Source: Tyto alba
Lineage: Eukaryota > Chordata > Aves > Strigiformes > Tytonidae
NCBI RefSeq assembly: GCF_018691265.1
Contig: NW_024881313.1
Span: forward strand, 41,615,897 to 41,679,896
Length of the DNA stretch: 64,000 nucleotides
Direction: 5' to 3'
Position numbers and translations under genes: made by a program. This document shows positions 11,496 to 22,802 of this stretch, in pieces. Below the pieces are notes generated by a model. The model saw nothing but the letters and a program-made list of their open reading frames with translations. It had not been told where the DNA came from and searched no databases. Position 1 is the first letter of the stretch. Every line of letters begins with the position of its first letter.

Positions 11496-12349
11496 TTATA
11501 GATTTATAGAGATCCCATTGCTTACTCTCCTTTCCCAAGTTTCAGTAGTTTCTACTGCAAGTAAAACATTTTAACTGCTCGTTTGGCGTCATTTCACCTT
11601 AATTTAACCCAAGGGGTTGACACGGCCTTTACGACTCCCGGGGCTCCCGGTCCGGGTGAGAGCAGCCCCGTCCCAGCCGCCCTGGCCGTGCACACTCTCC
11701 CTCTGCCCGTGGTGGGCCAGGCACGGCCAGCGCAGTTCTCTGCTCCGCGGCCCCCGGAGCTGGGTGAGATGAGCCCACCGCATCCTCGGCTCCGGACCCC
11801 TGCCTCCACGTCCCCCCCGCTGCCTGGGGCCGCAGCCTTTGGCTCCGGCTGCAGCAGCCGAGGTCTCTTGGTTCGGCGCTAGCGGCAGCTGCAGGGCCCT
11901 GCCACGGGCGCGCTGGGCAGACCGGTGCTGCTGTGTTCGCTTCGCAGGCACGGCTGCCCCCCAGCAGCAGAGCTCCCCAGGGGTCCAGCAAATCCATCTC
12001 TGCAAAGAACTCCTTTTTTGGGCCGGGGCTCGCGTTCAGCTGCTGTGCCCTTGGCTGCTTTCTTCAGCATGAGCAGAAAGCAGCAAAGGAAAGTTTGGAG
12101 TTTAACTGGTTTCCCAAGCTGCAGTCACAGCCTCAAAATGGCAATGGCACCTCTGCCTGGTGAAGGCGGAGGGGTGGCGCCGGCTCCCTGACGCACCGGG
12201 CACCGCGCTGCGGCACAGGGACGAGTGTCGGCGCTCCCGGCGGGGAGCAGCACCTTCCCAGTCTGCTGCCTCTGCTGCCGGGGTGCCGGCAGACACCCAC
12301 CGGGCAGCTCTGCCTGCACGCACCCCCCTCATCGCCTGGCTGGGGGTCG
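11496..12349. other. Unrecognised sequence
   Basis: It is GC-rich between about 11630 and 11990. I see nothing assignable. Confidence 0.4.
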
Positions 12350-12903
12350 GGGTGGGAAGCACATCCAGCGTGGTGGGAAGCGCATCCAATGCGGAGGGAA
12401 GAACGTCCAAGAGGGGAAGCACAGCCGGCGTGGTGGGAAGCACATCCAACACGTTGGGAGGCACATCCAGTGTGGTGGGAAGCACATCCAGTGTGGTGGG
12501 AAGCACATCCAACACGTCGGGAGGCACATCCAGTGTGGTGGGAAGCACACCCAGTGTGGTGGGAAGCACATCCAGCACGGTGGGAAGCACACCCAGTGTG
12601 GTGGGAAGCACATCCAACGCGTCGGGAAGCACACCCAGTGTGGTGGGAAGCACATCCAGCACGGTGGGAAGCACACCCAGTGTGGTGGGAAGCACATCCA
12701 GCACGGTGGGAAGCACACCCAGCACGGTGGGAAGCACACCCAGTGTGGTGGGAAGCACATCCAGCACGGTGGGAAGCACACCCAGTGTGGTGGGAAGCAC
12801 ATCCAACGCGTCAGGAAGCACACCCAGTGTGGTGGGAAGCACATCCAACGCGTCAGGAAGCACACCCAGTGTGGTGGGAAGCACATCCAGCACGGTGGGA
12901 AGT
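12350..12903 (+). repeat. 21-bp minisatellite A
   Basis: About 26 tandem copies of a 21-bp unit of the form GTGGTGGGAAGCACATCCAG plus one base. The main variants are ACATCCAGC/T, ACACCCAGT and ACATCCAACGCG. Because 21 is a multiple of three and the unit has no stop in several frames, it creates long open frames on both strands: a Ser/Gly/Val/Thr frame at 12160-13194 (+), a His/Gly/Lys frame at 12225-12965 (+) and a Leu/Pro/Val frame at 12102-12893 (-). None has independent support as a gene. Confidence 0.97.
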
Positions 12904-14148
12904 CACTGCCCGTGGTGCGGGGTACGCTGCAGGGTGGCACATCCCCGTTGGCTGTATATTTATAACATGGTGGGGTTTATCAGTCATAACGAGTCACAGC
13001 TGCTCGTAAGAGGCCGTGACAGGCCAGTCCCTGCCGGGGCTCTCCCCCCACCTCTGGCTCGGGCTGAATCCAGCTGCTTTCTGCTGGGCAACGCCGCTTT
13101 CTACTCAGCCCGTTCTTTTGAGTGCAGATGCTCTTTTTGCCAGTCCCATCACTTTCAGGGTCATTGCGAGGCGTTATACATAAAAGATCTGTGAATCCTC
13201 TCTGAGAATAAGGACGTGGAAAAGGGTGTGTATCTACAAACGAACATGAATGTACAGGGGTGGTGCTGGTACCTGCCGCGTTCGGTGTTTCGGCACACCC
13301 GGCACTCTTTGTGCCGCCCCGGCTGTGCCGGTCTTGTCATGGCTCACGGTCCTGGTACTGCGCGTCCCTGGGATCTGGGGGTGAGCAGCAGGGATTAACG
13401 ATTCAGTCACAACTGAGTAAGATGATGAGAGTGCTGGCAGCGAAACCGGGTGATTTCTGTGGCCAGGAAGGTGTCACGGCTGGGGAGAGCTCCCTCAGAT
13501 GAAGGTGCAGGACGTAGGCACCCGTGCTGAAGACATCCCTGCTCCCTCTGAGCGCGCCGGTGACATCAATTACAAGGTCTGGAAGGCATGTGCGTGCACT
13601 AGTGAGCAGTTGCACAAGGCTGGGATGTTGCCGTGGGCAGGATCAGGCCTGCAGCTGGGCAGAGGCACCCCCGGCACCGCTGCGCCGAGCGCCCATCTCC
13701 GCACACGACCGCACCGCGACGGGGCTGCCGCGGAAGCAGAGAGCTCAGCTCTGCCCCAGCTCTGCAACCGGCGTGTGGCCCCGGGCTGACGGGATGCTGT
13801 GGGCGAGGGGCCGGGATTGCTTCCCTCGCACGTCCCTGGGCAGCCCCCGCAGCCCCCACCGCGCCTTTGCCCCACGTGGGATTGTGTGGAACAGGGGAAT
13901 CTCTCCTGGCTCTGTCGTCTTCACCCGTGGGCTGGGATGCCCGGACCCCCCCCCACCAGCAGCATCGGTGTGGCTGAAGGAAGATGACCGAGATCGTTCC
14001 CTCAACAGACAAGTTCAGCCACGGTTACGGTGTCACTGGAAAACATTTTCCTTGGTTAGATTGCAAGTTTGAGCGTCAAACTGCACTGAGTGCTCAAACA
14101 GATGCAGACGTTGGATTTCTGCTCGTGGTCCCTCACCCCTCCAAAGGC
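12904..14148. other. Unrecognised spacer between two minisatellites
   Basis: About 1.2 kb separates the two 21-bp arrays. I see no gene or repeat family in it. Confidence 0.45.
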
Positions 14149-15012
14149 CATGGGTGTCTCGGGGTGCTGGATGGGCGCCTCGGGGTGCTGGATGGGTGCC
14201 TCGGGGTGCTGGATGGGTGCCTTGGGGTGCCGGATGGGCGCCTCGGGGTGCTGGATGGGTGTCTCGGGGTGCTGGATGGGCGCCTCGGGGTGCTGGATGG
14301 GCGCCTCGGGGTGCTGGATGGGTGTCTCGGGGTGCTGGATGGGCGCCTCGGGGTGCTGGATGGGTGTCTCGGGGTGCTGGATGGGTGCCTCGGGGTGCCG
14401 GACGGGCGCCTCGGGGTGCCGGATGGGCGCCTCGGGGTGCTGGATGGGTGCCTTGGGGAGCTGGATGGGTGCCTCGGGGTGCTGGATGGGTGCCTCGGGG
14501 TGCCGGACGGGCGCCTCGGGGTGCTGGATGGGCGCCTCGGGGTGCTGGATGGGTGCCTTGGGGAGCTGGATGGGTGCCTCGGGGTGCTGGATGGGTGCCT
14601 CGGGGTGCCGGACGGGCGCCTCGGGGTGCTGGATGGGCGCCTCGGGGTGCTGGATGGGTGCCTCGGGGTGCTGGATGGGCGCCTCGGGGTGCTGGATGGG
14701 CGCCTCAGGGTGCTGGATGGGTGCCTCGGGGTGCTGGATGGGTGCCTCGGGGTGCTGGATGGGTGCCTTGGGGTGCTGGATGGGTGCCTCAGGGTGCTGG
14801 ATGGGTGCCTCGGGGTGCTGGATGGGTGCCTCAGGGTGCTGGATGGGTGCCTCAGGGTGCTGGATGGGTGCCTCGGGGTGCTGGATGGGTGCCTCAGGGT
14901 GCTGGATGGGTGCCTCAGGGTGCTGGATGGGTGCCTCGGGGTGCTGGATGGGTGCCTCGGGGTGCTGGATGGGTGCCTTGGGGTGCTGGATGGGTGCCTC
15001 AGGGTGCTGCCC
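14149..15012 (+). repeat. 21-bp minisatellite B with 105-bp higher-order period
   Basis: About 41 tandem copies of a 21-bp unit of the form GGGGTGCTGGATGGGTGCCT plus C. Variants include GCCGGACGGGC, TTGGGGAGCTGG and TCAGGGTGCTGG units. The variant GCCGGACGGG recurs at 14398, 14503 and 14608, and the GGGGAGCTGG variant at 14455 and 14560. That gives a 105-bp (five-unit) higher-order period and indicates block duplications. It opens all forward frames and a 432-codon His/Pro/Glu/Ala frame on the - strand (14056-15354), none of which I accept as genes. Confidence 0.97.
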
Positions 15013-17860
15013 GGCCGGGTGTCCAGATGGAGGGGAGCCTGGTGCGGCCCCCGGGTTTCCCTGCTGAGAGTCTGTGGCTCGGGATGGTTTTGGTGTCAGG
15101 CTGACGAAATGCCTCCTTTGGTGGGAAGTCCGGCGGTTTTGGGGCAGCCTACGTTCCCCCTCCAAGAGAAGTTCTGCCTTGCTCTGTTTTCGCCCGTTCT
15201 CGGTCTCCTTGTTTAACCCACGGCCAGCACAAGGGACAGGGAACTGCAGCTCCATTTTCCCTACGTTCCTCTCCAGCTCAGCACTTTTTCTGGGCAGATT
15301 TTGAACGCTCTCTGGGCTTTGCTGTCCGCAGGTGCCTACGAGCGGGTGGTGCATGTTGCGGTCCAGGCTTTCCCACTCTCTCCTCAGGTGCCTGTCCCGT
15401 GAAAACTCGCCGAGCTGTCAGCACTTCCGACAGGAGCAGCACAAGGAAGGGAAACTCAAGCTTCACCAGCGACTGGGAAGAGCTGACCCATTTTAAACTA
15501 CAGCTCAGTTCCTCCACCTGGAAACCCGGATTCAGCACAGCAGTGCAGCATCAGGGGTCGGCGTGCCAGCGGACCGGCTGGCATCCCCTGTCCCGGGAGG
15601 CACAAGGCGTAGGATGAGCAGAGCCGGGTCAGGCGTACCCGTCCCCCCGCGGGTCCCCAGCAGTGGGGCAGCTGTGCCCGTCTCTGCGGGGATGTGTCCT
15701 TTCATGTCCTGAACCCAGGTAAGCTCTTGGGATCCCCAGCCACCTGAGACAGCACCCGGCAGCCCGACACTTCATCTGTGCCCCTGCGGCGCTGGTGTTG
15801 AAGCCAATGCACTTTGCAGGGGGTCAGGATTAGTGCCGGGCCAGAGGTCTCCTCTGGGGGGGGTTGCAAAAACCACTTCCCGCCATCTCCCGTTGCTGGG
15901 CCCCCCGTCGGGTGCTTGGCTGGTGAAGCCTGTCGCTGCCTCGGGGCGTCTGACCCCCGTCCCGGTGCGGGGGCATCCACTGAGCCCCCCGGGACCCAAC
16001 CCTCTGGAGCTGCTGCCCAGCGAAGCGGGGTGACTGTCCCCCCCCACAGCCCCCTCTGCGTGCTGCCGGGAGAGCCGTGTCCTCCTCTTCGCACTCTGAA
16101 CCCGGGGATCCCTGGACTCCATCTCCTTCCTCGAGAAGCCCACTAATCTGCCAGAGTTTCTCTTTCCAAGCTCGCATTTTCCTTATGCTGATTTTTATAC
16201 CGTGCTCAGGTAAGCTCATTTACACTTTTTCTCTGACTTTTCTTTTACCCAAAGCGCTTTTCAGCTGGGATGAGGCACGGCGGGTGCTGCTGGCCCAGGC
16301 GTGCAGGAGGCAGCACTGACGGCAGGGCTCCCAGTGCCCTGCGGCACAAACTCCTGCCACCTCTGCAGGTTTCCTTTCGGGGACTTGGGGTAAAATCTGT
16401 CACCCCGGGACCAGCAGCCTGCGCCCCATGAGCCAGAGTTGGGGGGCTGTCCTGAAAGCGTAAGGCAGCTGCTTTGCTTTGCTGGATGCCTGGGGTGATG
16501 CAGGAGGCGATCTGCTGCAGGGTCGTGAGGTTTTGAGCAGAGTCCCCCGAGGCCCCGTCAGCCCCCAGGCTCCGGCTGGGGGCCGTGGCATCCAGCCTGG
16601 CAACGGCTCCTCTGCTTACTTCTGTAGTGAAAGTGTGAGGTTTCTTCCTGTAATTAAAGAAAATGATGACAAAACCCAAGTCCCTCTTTAGGTTGGTCAA
16701 AGTCCAGTTGTTGGGTATTTTGGATTTACACCTTCTTAAAGAAGAACTTCGTTTTTTTCCATCAGGCTGTAGAAAGGTTTCTGAAGCAATCTGCTGTTTT
16801 CAGGCACCGTAGGACCTTGTTCTTTGATGGAGCCTGAATTTGGCATGAACAGATCCGGGACAGCTATCTCCGAGGCGCTGCCCTCCCCATGGCTGCAGGA
16901 ACCAGCCTTCGGGCGCAGCCCGTGCTGTGGGGGGAGCAGGGGGGCTCGGGGCCCCGCCGAGGAGCTGCACAGGTGAAGTCGCTGTGCAAACCCCCCCCCG
17001 AAAGCGCGTTGGAGGCTCATTAGAGCTTCGTTAGAGGCAGACGCTTGGATAATCCCCACTGCAGTATCTGCACCTTGTTTCCTTGGGAACTCGGGACACA
17101 AAGCAACGCATAATGAATGGAGCTAATAGGAAACAGAAATCACGGTAATTGAGAATTTATGGTAAGTGGAAAAAGATAAGGGAAGTGAGAGGCTTGAGGA
17201 AGAAATAGGGGTCAGGACCTGCCAAGGACAGCGGGGAGGGGATGTAAGAAGGCGTTCGGAAGAGGAGAGCTGTCGGCAGCAGCGTGCCTGCCTGGCTCTG
17301 CGCCGGTGCTGTGAGTGACGCCGTGGAACGGGGGGGGAGTTGGAGGTTTCCCCCCTGCGCTGGAAGGCGGCGGGGTGACGGGCTCGCTTTCCGCACGGCG
17401 TTTGCCGCGCCTGCTGACGCCGCGGTCCCCGCGGGGGAGCGGCGGCGGCCGCGCAGGGGGAGCTGCCCGGGAGCCCTGGGATAACGGTGCCGACCCACGC
17501 CGTTTCTTTGTGCCTGCGAGGCTGGCTGCCCCCCTGCCCAGGGCAGCCCCCCGCCCGCGGCTGAGGGTGAGGATGAGGTGCCGCGGACGGCTGAAGCTGC
17601 TATGTGGTGGAGGAGAGGGCGGCCAGATGGAGCACTGTAAATGCCTGGGCCGGTTTCTGTGTTGTTCATGATTTGCGGTTTCTAAGAAGAGCCGGGGCCG
17701 GTTCAAGCGACAGAGCTGTGCCGCCGGCACCCTTGCCCTGTGACAGAATCCTGCATCAGGCTGGGGAGCGGGGTGGCCGGAGGGGAAGTGGCCTAAGTCA
17801 GAGGGAGCATGTGGGTGCAGGAGCCACCAGCAGCCTGTGTCGGGAGTGACGTGGCTGGCA
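15013..17860. other. Unrecognised upstream sequence
   Basis: About 2.8 kb with no gene or repeat family recognised. A GC-rich patch at about 17240-17590 has open frames on both strands. Confidence 0.45.
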
Positions 17861-17990
17861 GGGGCAGGGGAAGAGAGAGGGGAAGGGGAAGGGGCAGGGG
17901 AAGGGCAAAGGGAAAGGGGAAAAAAAGGGAAAGGGAAGGGGAAGGGGCAGAGAAAGAGTAAGGGGAAGGGGCAGGGCCAGGGTCCCACTC
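17861..17990 (+). repeat. G-rich purine tract, quadruplex-prone
   Basis: Blocks of GGGGAA, GGGGCAGG, GGGAAA and a short A run make up a purine-rich tract with many runs of three to four G. It has the composition needed for G-quadruplex and triplex formation. It is low-complexity sequence, not a gene. Confidence 0.8.
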
Positions 17991-18369
17991 GCTCCTCTGC
18001 ATTGGGCACCTGCGTGAACTCAAGCACAAGGGCAGAGCTGGGGGGACACATCCTGCTGCAGTGGGATGAGGGTCCCAGCGGGTCCCCAGCAGCCCTGGCA
18101 GTGTGGGGCCTCAGCCACGGCCAGGTCACCTCCCACGGCACAGCGGTGCCGCCGGTACCGAGCACCGGGACGGGGAGAGGGCTTTGGTGCCGGGGACCCT
18201 CCGTGGCTGCTCTGGGCTGAGTCGTTCCCTCTTTCAGTAACTCTATCACCGATTTGTAATCACAAACACACCATTTTGCCTTGCAGGAACAGTTCCGTCT
18301 GCTTCCTTCTGAGAGCTCACCTGCGGGGAAAGGTCCCCTTGAACAACCCTGTCTTCAGTTTTTGAAGAC

Positions 18370-18560
18370 TGTGACGAAAAGGTAAGTGCAGATGTAACAC
18401 ACTGCTTTGGTAAGAAAATTGACTTGGTGCCATGGGACATTTTGATTTAAAAGCCTAGCAGTGTACAGTGCTAATAAAGAACTATTAAATGACTTTAAAA
18501 GCCTAACTGATGAATTTAAAATATGTTTGTCAACAGGAATTTCTCTCCTGGCTGAGTGTG
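18370..18560 (+). repeat. Ancient CR1 pol fragment
   Basis: The + strand reads as a decayed piece of the CR1 reverse-transcriptase frame. The clearest part is GACTTGGTGCCATGGGACAT at 18421-18440, followed by TTTTGATTTAAAAGCCTAGC. This corresponds to the region after the catalytic AFD-type motif (F-D-L-V-P-H-D-I-L). It is frameshifted and interrupted by stops. Confidence 0.65.
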
Positions 18561-18869
18561 ATCCTAGAAAGGTCCTTCTGTTGGTGCTGGTGGCGTTCAG
18601 CATCTTACTCAGAGGTGTAAAAGCAGCAAGAAAACACGGGTGTTGAAAATACATGGATGATCCATGGTTAAAATCACAGTCTGTGGATCACAGGTAGGCA
18701 GGAACCCCCCCGAGGTGCGTGCCACGCAGCGGTGTAGGTGACAGCCCCGGACGAGTGTGCCAGGCAGAGGTGATGGTGGCGCAGGGACAGCACCGAGGCT
18801 GCGTTGTGGCACTGGGCAGAGGCGAGACCAGCGCTGGAAAATGGCACCCAGGGTTTTGCATTTTGAAGA
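18561..18869. other. Unrecognised sequence between two CR1 fragments
   Basis: I see nothing assignable. It may be diverged internal sequence of the same CR1 insertion, since the flanking fragments are in the same orientation and in the expected order. Confidence 0.35.
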
Positions 18870-19030
18870 GTCATTAAGACATCTGAGAGGATTCAGAGAA
18901 GAAACATGAAAATTAAGTGAGGCTTGGGGAAAACGCCTTTGATCTTTCTAAGCCTCCCAATCGCATCAGAGCAGAGGTTGAGTGGTGATTTGATTACGGT
19001 GCCCAAACACCCTTCTAGGGAGGGAAGGCA
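18870..19030 (+). repeat. Ancient CR1 pol C-terminal fragment
   Basis: The segment with GGATTCAGAGAAGAAACATG (near 18889) and GAGTGGTGATTTGATTACGG (near 18980) matches the pattern of the CR1 pol C-terminus and the start of its 3' region in the + orientation. It follows the fragment at 18370-18560 in the right order, so the two may be remains of one insertion. Confidence 0.5.
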
Positions 19031-21929
19031 GCTGGGGTGTCAGCACTGGGAAGGAGGTGCAAAGCTGCCGGTAAACTGGTCGCAGAGATAAGTTATTGAT
19101 ATTTCACCAGCAAAGGGCGGTGAGGTCCCCCCTCATGCGATGTCTCAGAAGCGTTGGGAAATCAGCTCTACCTGGTATTTTAACTGGTGACAAGTGCAAC
19201 ATCCACAGGCAAGAAATTCTCAAGTAGGAGAGAAGGAAGAGCAACGTGGGATTACGGACAGCATCACTGCAGTGAAGGAGCCGGGTGGGCAGCAGTGGGG
19301 GATGGACATGTGTGCTAATTAAGTCACTTGCAAGAAGAACAAACCTCAATTTTGGGATATATTCACGGGAGATTGAAGAATTTGAGATCAGTTTTAAATG
19401 CTTATGAGAATCGACGTACACTCATTCGATCACCCGAGCCCCCAGGCTGATGTGCTGAGGTTTGTTTCTAATGCCAAGCCCGACGGCTCCGTGGCAAGAG
19501 CCGCGGGGTCCCGGTGTCGCAGGGGTTCGGGCAGAGCGCGGCACAGGCAGGGGCTGGGCAGGGAGCGTTGCTGTTCCTGGGCTGGCTGGTACGGCTGGGA
19601 AAGGGCTGACGAGACCTCAGCCCCCCTCTGTTCCCGGGCTCTGCGAGAGCATCCCAGGTACCAGCCCGGCGCGTTTCTGCGGGTGGATGATGGTCAGTTC
19701 TGCCTCCTGATGCCTGCAGCTCTCGGCCAGGCACCTCCGGGGAATTCCTGTTTTAGCCAAACGTCGCCTGTGCTTCAGTCAAAAAAGGTGACCGGTACCG
19801 CACCGCAGAGATCACTGGGTGAGATTTTAGAGCTGGTGCTCCCAGAACGGGATCCCGCAGTGCCCTCGAGTCGGTGCATCCCATAACTCGGTGGAGAAGG
19901 GGACGCTGGCGCCGGGTACGGGGCAGCTGTTCTTCAGGGAGAAGTGGTGCTTGGCTGATGCCATACTCAGAAAAAGAGCCCGTGGGTGTTATTTTTGACA
20001 TTTAAATTTAATTGGGAAAACGATGGAGCAAAGCTGGAAGAGAATAAATTTGATGTGACACCATGTCTTGGGCAGGAGACGTTCTGCCGACCTCAGCGAT
20101 CCGGCTATCACAGAACAGGCCCCATCTCCACTGTGATGAACAGAGGGAAACGTTGCCTGAAACCAGCCCATCACACGAGACATCCCGAAATTACACTTCT
20201 GACGCCAGTCCTTTCAAGATGGATTTTCAAATCTGTCCTTTCTTCTTGGTCATCCAAGAAATTCTGCTTGGGGTTTGCATTTAAATTCGTATTTTTTAGT
20301 CTTTAGTCTAATCTTTCCTTTTCAGTGATTTCACTTGACTTTCCTCTGTTCGAGGAAATTAAGCTTTTTGAAGCACTGCATAAACATGTTATTGGCTGGG
20401 ATTATCACCTATTTGTCCGGATTGATTGCAATCCCATTACGATCACTCATTGTAGGACAACCGCTCGCGGATTATACCAGCACTCGTCCAGTTCAGACCA
20501 TCAACCCCCGGGTTCACTCAAGATCCTGACGGCAAAAACCAAAGGCAAATTCAGGGGCAGCGCGAGATCTACAGCCGTGGTATCGATTGGAGCTCTGACC
20601 CAGGTCTGAGGGCAGCCCTTGCAGGCTGAGCAGCTCCCCGTGGGCTTGAGGAGGTGCCTGCTTCTTAAATAGACCCACTGGTGGCTGTGGGTTGCAGGAT
20701 GAATGTGGCTGCTTAGGTTTGTCTTTTCAGGTTTAATTTTTCATCCAGGTTTGGAAAGCGTTCGCTCTCAGCGCTCTGCTGGTGCATAAAGATAAGGAGA
20801 AAAGCAGAAAGCGATGGATTTTTTTTCTTTTTTTCTCTTGTCCCTTTTCCAAGAAAGGAAGGGAAAATATTGAAACGTATACATGTGTGTGTATGTATAC
20901 ATGTTCAGATATTTATTAAAAAAAAGACTAATCTTGTTGTTGGGGCTCCACAGACCTTACAGAAATACAGGAATCTCCCCGTGGACCTCTGGAAATTCCC
21001 CAGGCTGCAATACCTTATCCTGTCCAGGTGCTAACGGAATGAAAACACAGCTGTTGGTCCAGGAGCCTTCTCGGGGTGATGGTGCAGGGCTGCAGTCACG
21101 TTTTAGAAACATCCAGGGTCTGCAACCTCCTACTGGCCCTCCCCTCTGAGGAGACAGGAGACCGAGAAAAAGGCCCCAAGACAGTTGTTTTGGACAGACA
21201 AACCATCAAACAGGTCTCCTCGTTCAGAGGGGATGAAATAAATGTTCTTAACACTAGTGGAAGTGGGAGGGATCCGCAGGGCAACCTTGCCAGATTGCTC
21301 TGCCTCTTCATCTGTAGGTAGAGCGGAAAACCCCCCGCACAGGAGGCCGGGGGAGCTTTCCGAAGGAGCGAACCCCAACACTCGGGTGGCACTGGGCGTG
21401 AAGCCGGTTTTTATTTTCAGTGCACCCAAGGAAACGTCTCAGACTGAAATGTCTGTGGGAGAGGACACAGAAAGCAGGCTCATTGCTCTGGGACAGACAG
21501 GCGGGGGCAGCGGCCCCCCTCCAGCACCTCCGGAGGGATTGGACAGGGGACCCTCGGGTGTTCCGTGTCGCCTGCAGCCAGCCGTTTCAGTTAGCTGCTC
21601 CGAACAAGGACAGAAGGACAGGAATCAAAAAACTGACTCCAGAAAAGGCTCCGGGCACGGCCCGTGCACCGCAGCCCAGGGGGTGCAGCTTGTGTGCCCA
21701 CCCCATCGGCAGCGGCTGGAGCAGGCGTGGACGTGGGTGCGTCCGGCGGAGAGCCGGCGGGTTTTGCAGAGCGAGTGGGTGACTCAGGCCCGTGACGGGG
21801 CCCCGGCCAGCGTCCGTGCGTGGACAGGTGAGGTCGATCCAGGCCCCGTAACAGACGGGGATTGTCTAAACGCTCCCAACAAAACCCTCGTGAAAGTTTT
21901 CCTCGAATAAAGCCCTTCTGGCGGCGCGG
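19031..21929. other. Unrecognised upstream sequence
   Basis: About 2.9 kb with no gene recognised. A small alternating patch with GTATACATG repeated twice lies near 20878-20903. The rest is mixed-composition sequence. Confidence 0.45.
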
Positions 21930-22802
21930 GCTGCAGGGACCGCGCTCCCCCGGAACCCTGGCAGGGGCCAAGAGAGGGAGACACAGAGGGCAGGGAGGCG
22001 CTTCTGCCGCCCCCCCAGCCCCCGGCCCCGGCTGCCTGCGCCCCGGGACCCCCGAGCCCGGGGAGGCGGTTCTGGTCAGGGACCCTCCGGAGATCTCTCC
22101 TCCGCCTCCTCCTCTGCCCCCTCCGACCCTCCCCGCCGTCCCCCCCGGGCGGGGCGGTGGGTGGGAGCCACCCCCAGGCCCCCAGCACGGCCCAGGCCCG
22201 GTTCTGCAGCCGCCCCCCCGGCCCCCCCGGGGCACCGCTGCCCCGCGGGGCTTCGGTGCCAGCGGGTCCGCGGGAGAAATCTGCCGGGGTCCTGGTTCCC
22301 GCAGCTGGCGGCGTTTCAGCTCTTCCCCCACCCCCCTAATTACCCTTCCTCATTTCATCTGCCGGGGCTGACGGCTCCGTGTCCGTGGGTCCGCAGCTTT
22401 TCGGGCCGTGCCATCTCGTTTCCGCCCACCCCCGCGGCTCGGCCGGCTCTCGGGGCGCAGGCACCCGTGGGGCCCCCCCGCGCTCCTGGGGCCCCCTCGC
22501 AGGCTGTTTGGCGGGGAGAGCACAGCCCGGGTGGGCTTCACGGGCCCCTGCCCCCCACGGGCAACACGGCCGGCACCGCGCCGGGGCCGTGGGAGCGGGG
22601 GGGTGACCGGCGCGGGGGCCCCGGCTCGGTGGGCCGGTGGCTGATGCTGATCGGGGGACGCGCCGCGCCCCGCGGCTTCGTTAGTGACCTCGGGGGGGGC
22701 GTAAGGAGGCAGTTCCCCCCCCCCCCCCAACCGCTGTCGGGAGGGGCCCAGGCCGGGCGTCCCGCGGGGGGCTGCGTGGGGGGCCGCGAGGAGCGGGGGG
22801 CA
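21930..22802. other. CpG-rich block upstream of the CA array
   Basis: This block is strongly GC-rich with frequent CG dinucleotides and several C or G homopolymer runs, such as the C run at about 22717-22730. It looks like a CpG island or the outer half of the AGAP3 island, separated from the promoter by the CA array at 22803-24160. Open frames here have no recognisable domain. An unannotated exon or bidirectional transcript start is possible but not shown by the sequence. Confidence 0.6.

Noticed and set aside
11236..11538. Lys-Gly and Pro-Phe repeat peptides
   Set aside because: They are direct translations of the CCCTTT hexanucleotide repeat.
12102..13194. Repeat proteins of 203-344 codons on both strands
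   Set aside because: They are translations of minisatellite A in several frames with no non-repeat domain and no splice or promoter signals.
14056..15354. 432-codon His-Pro-Glu-Ala repeat frame on the - strand
   Set aside because: It is produced by the 21-bp minisatellite, whose unit has no stop in this frame; forward frames over the same array are equally open.
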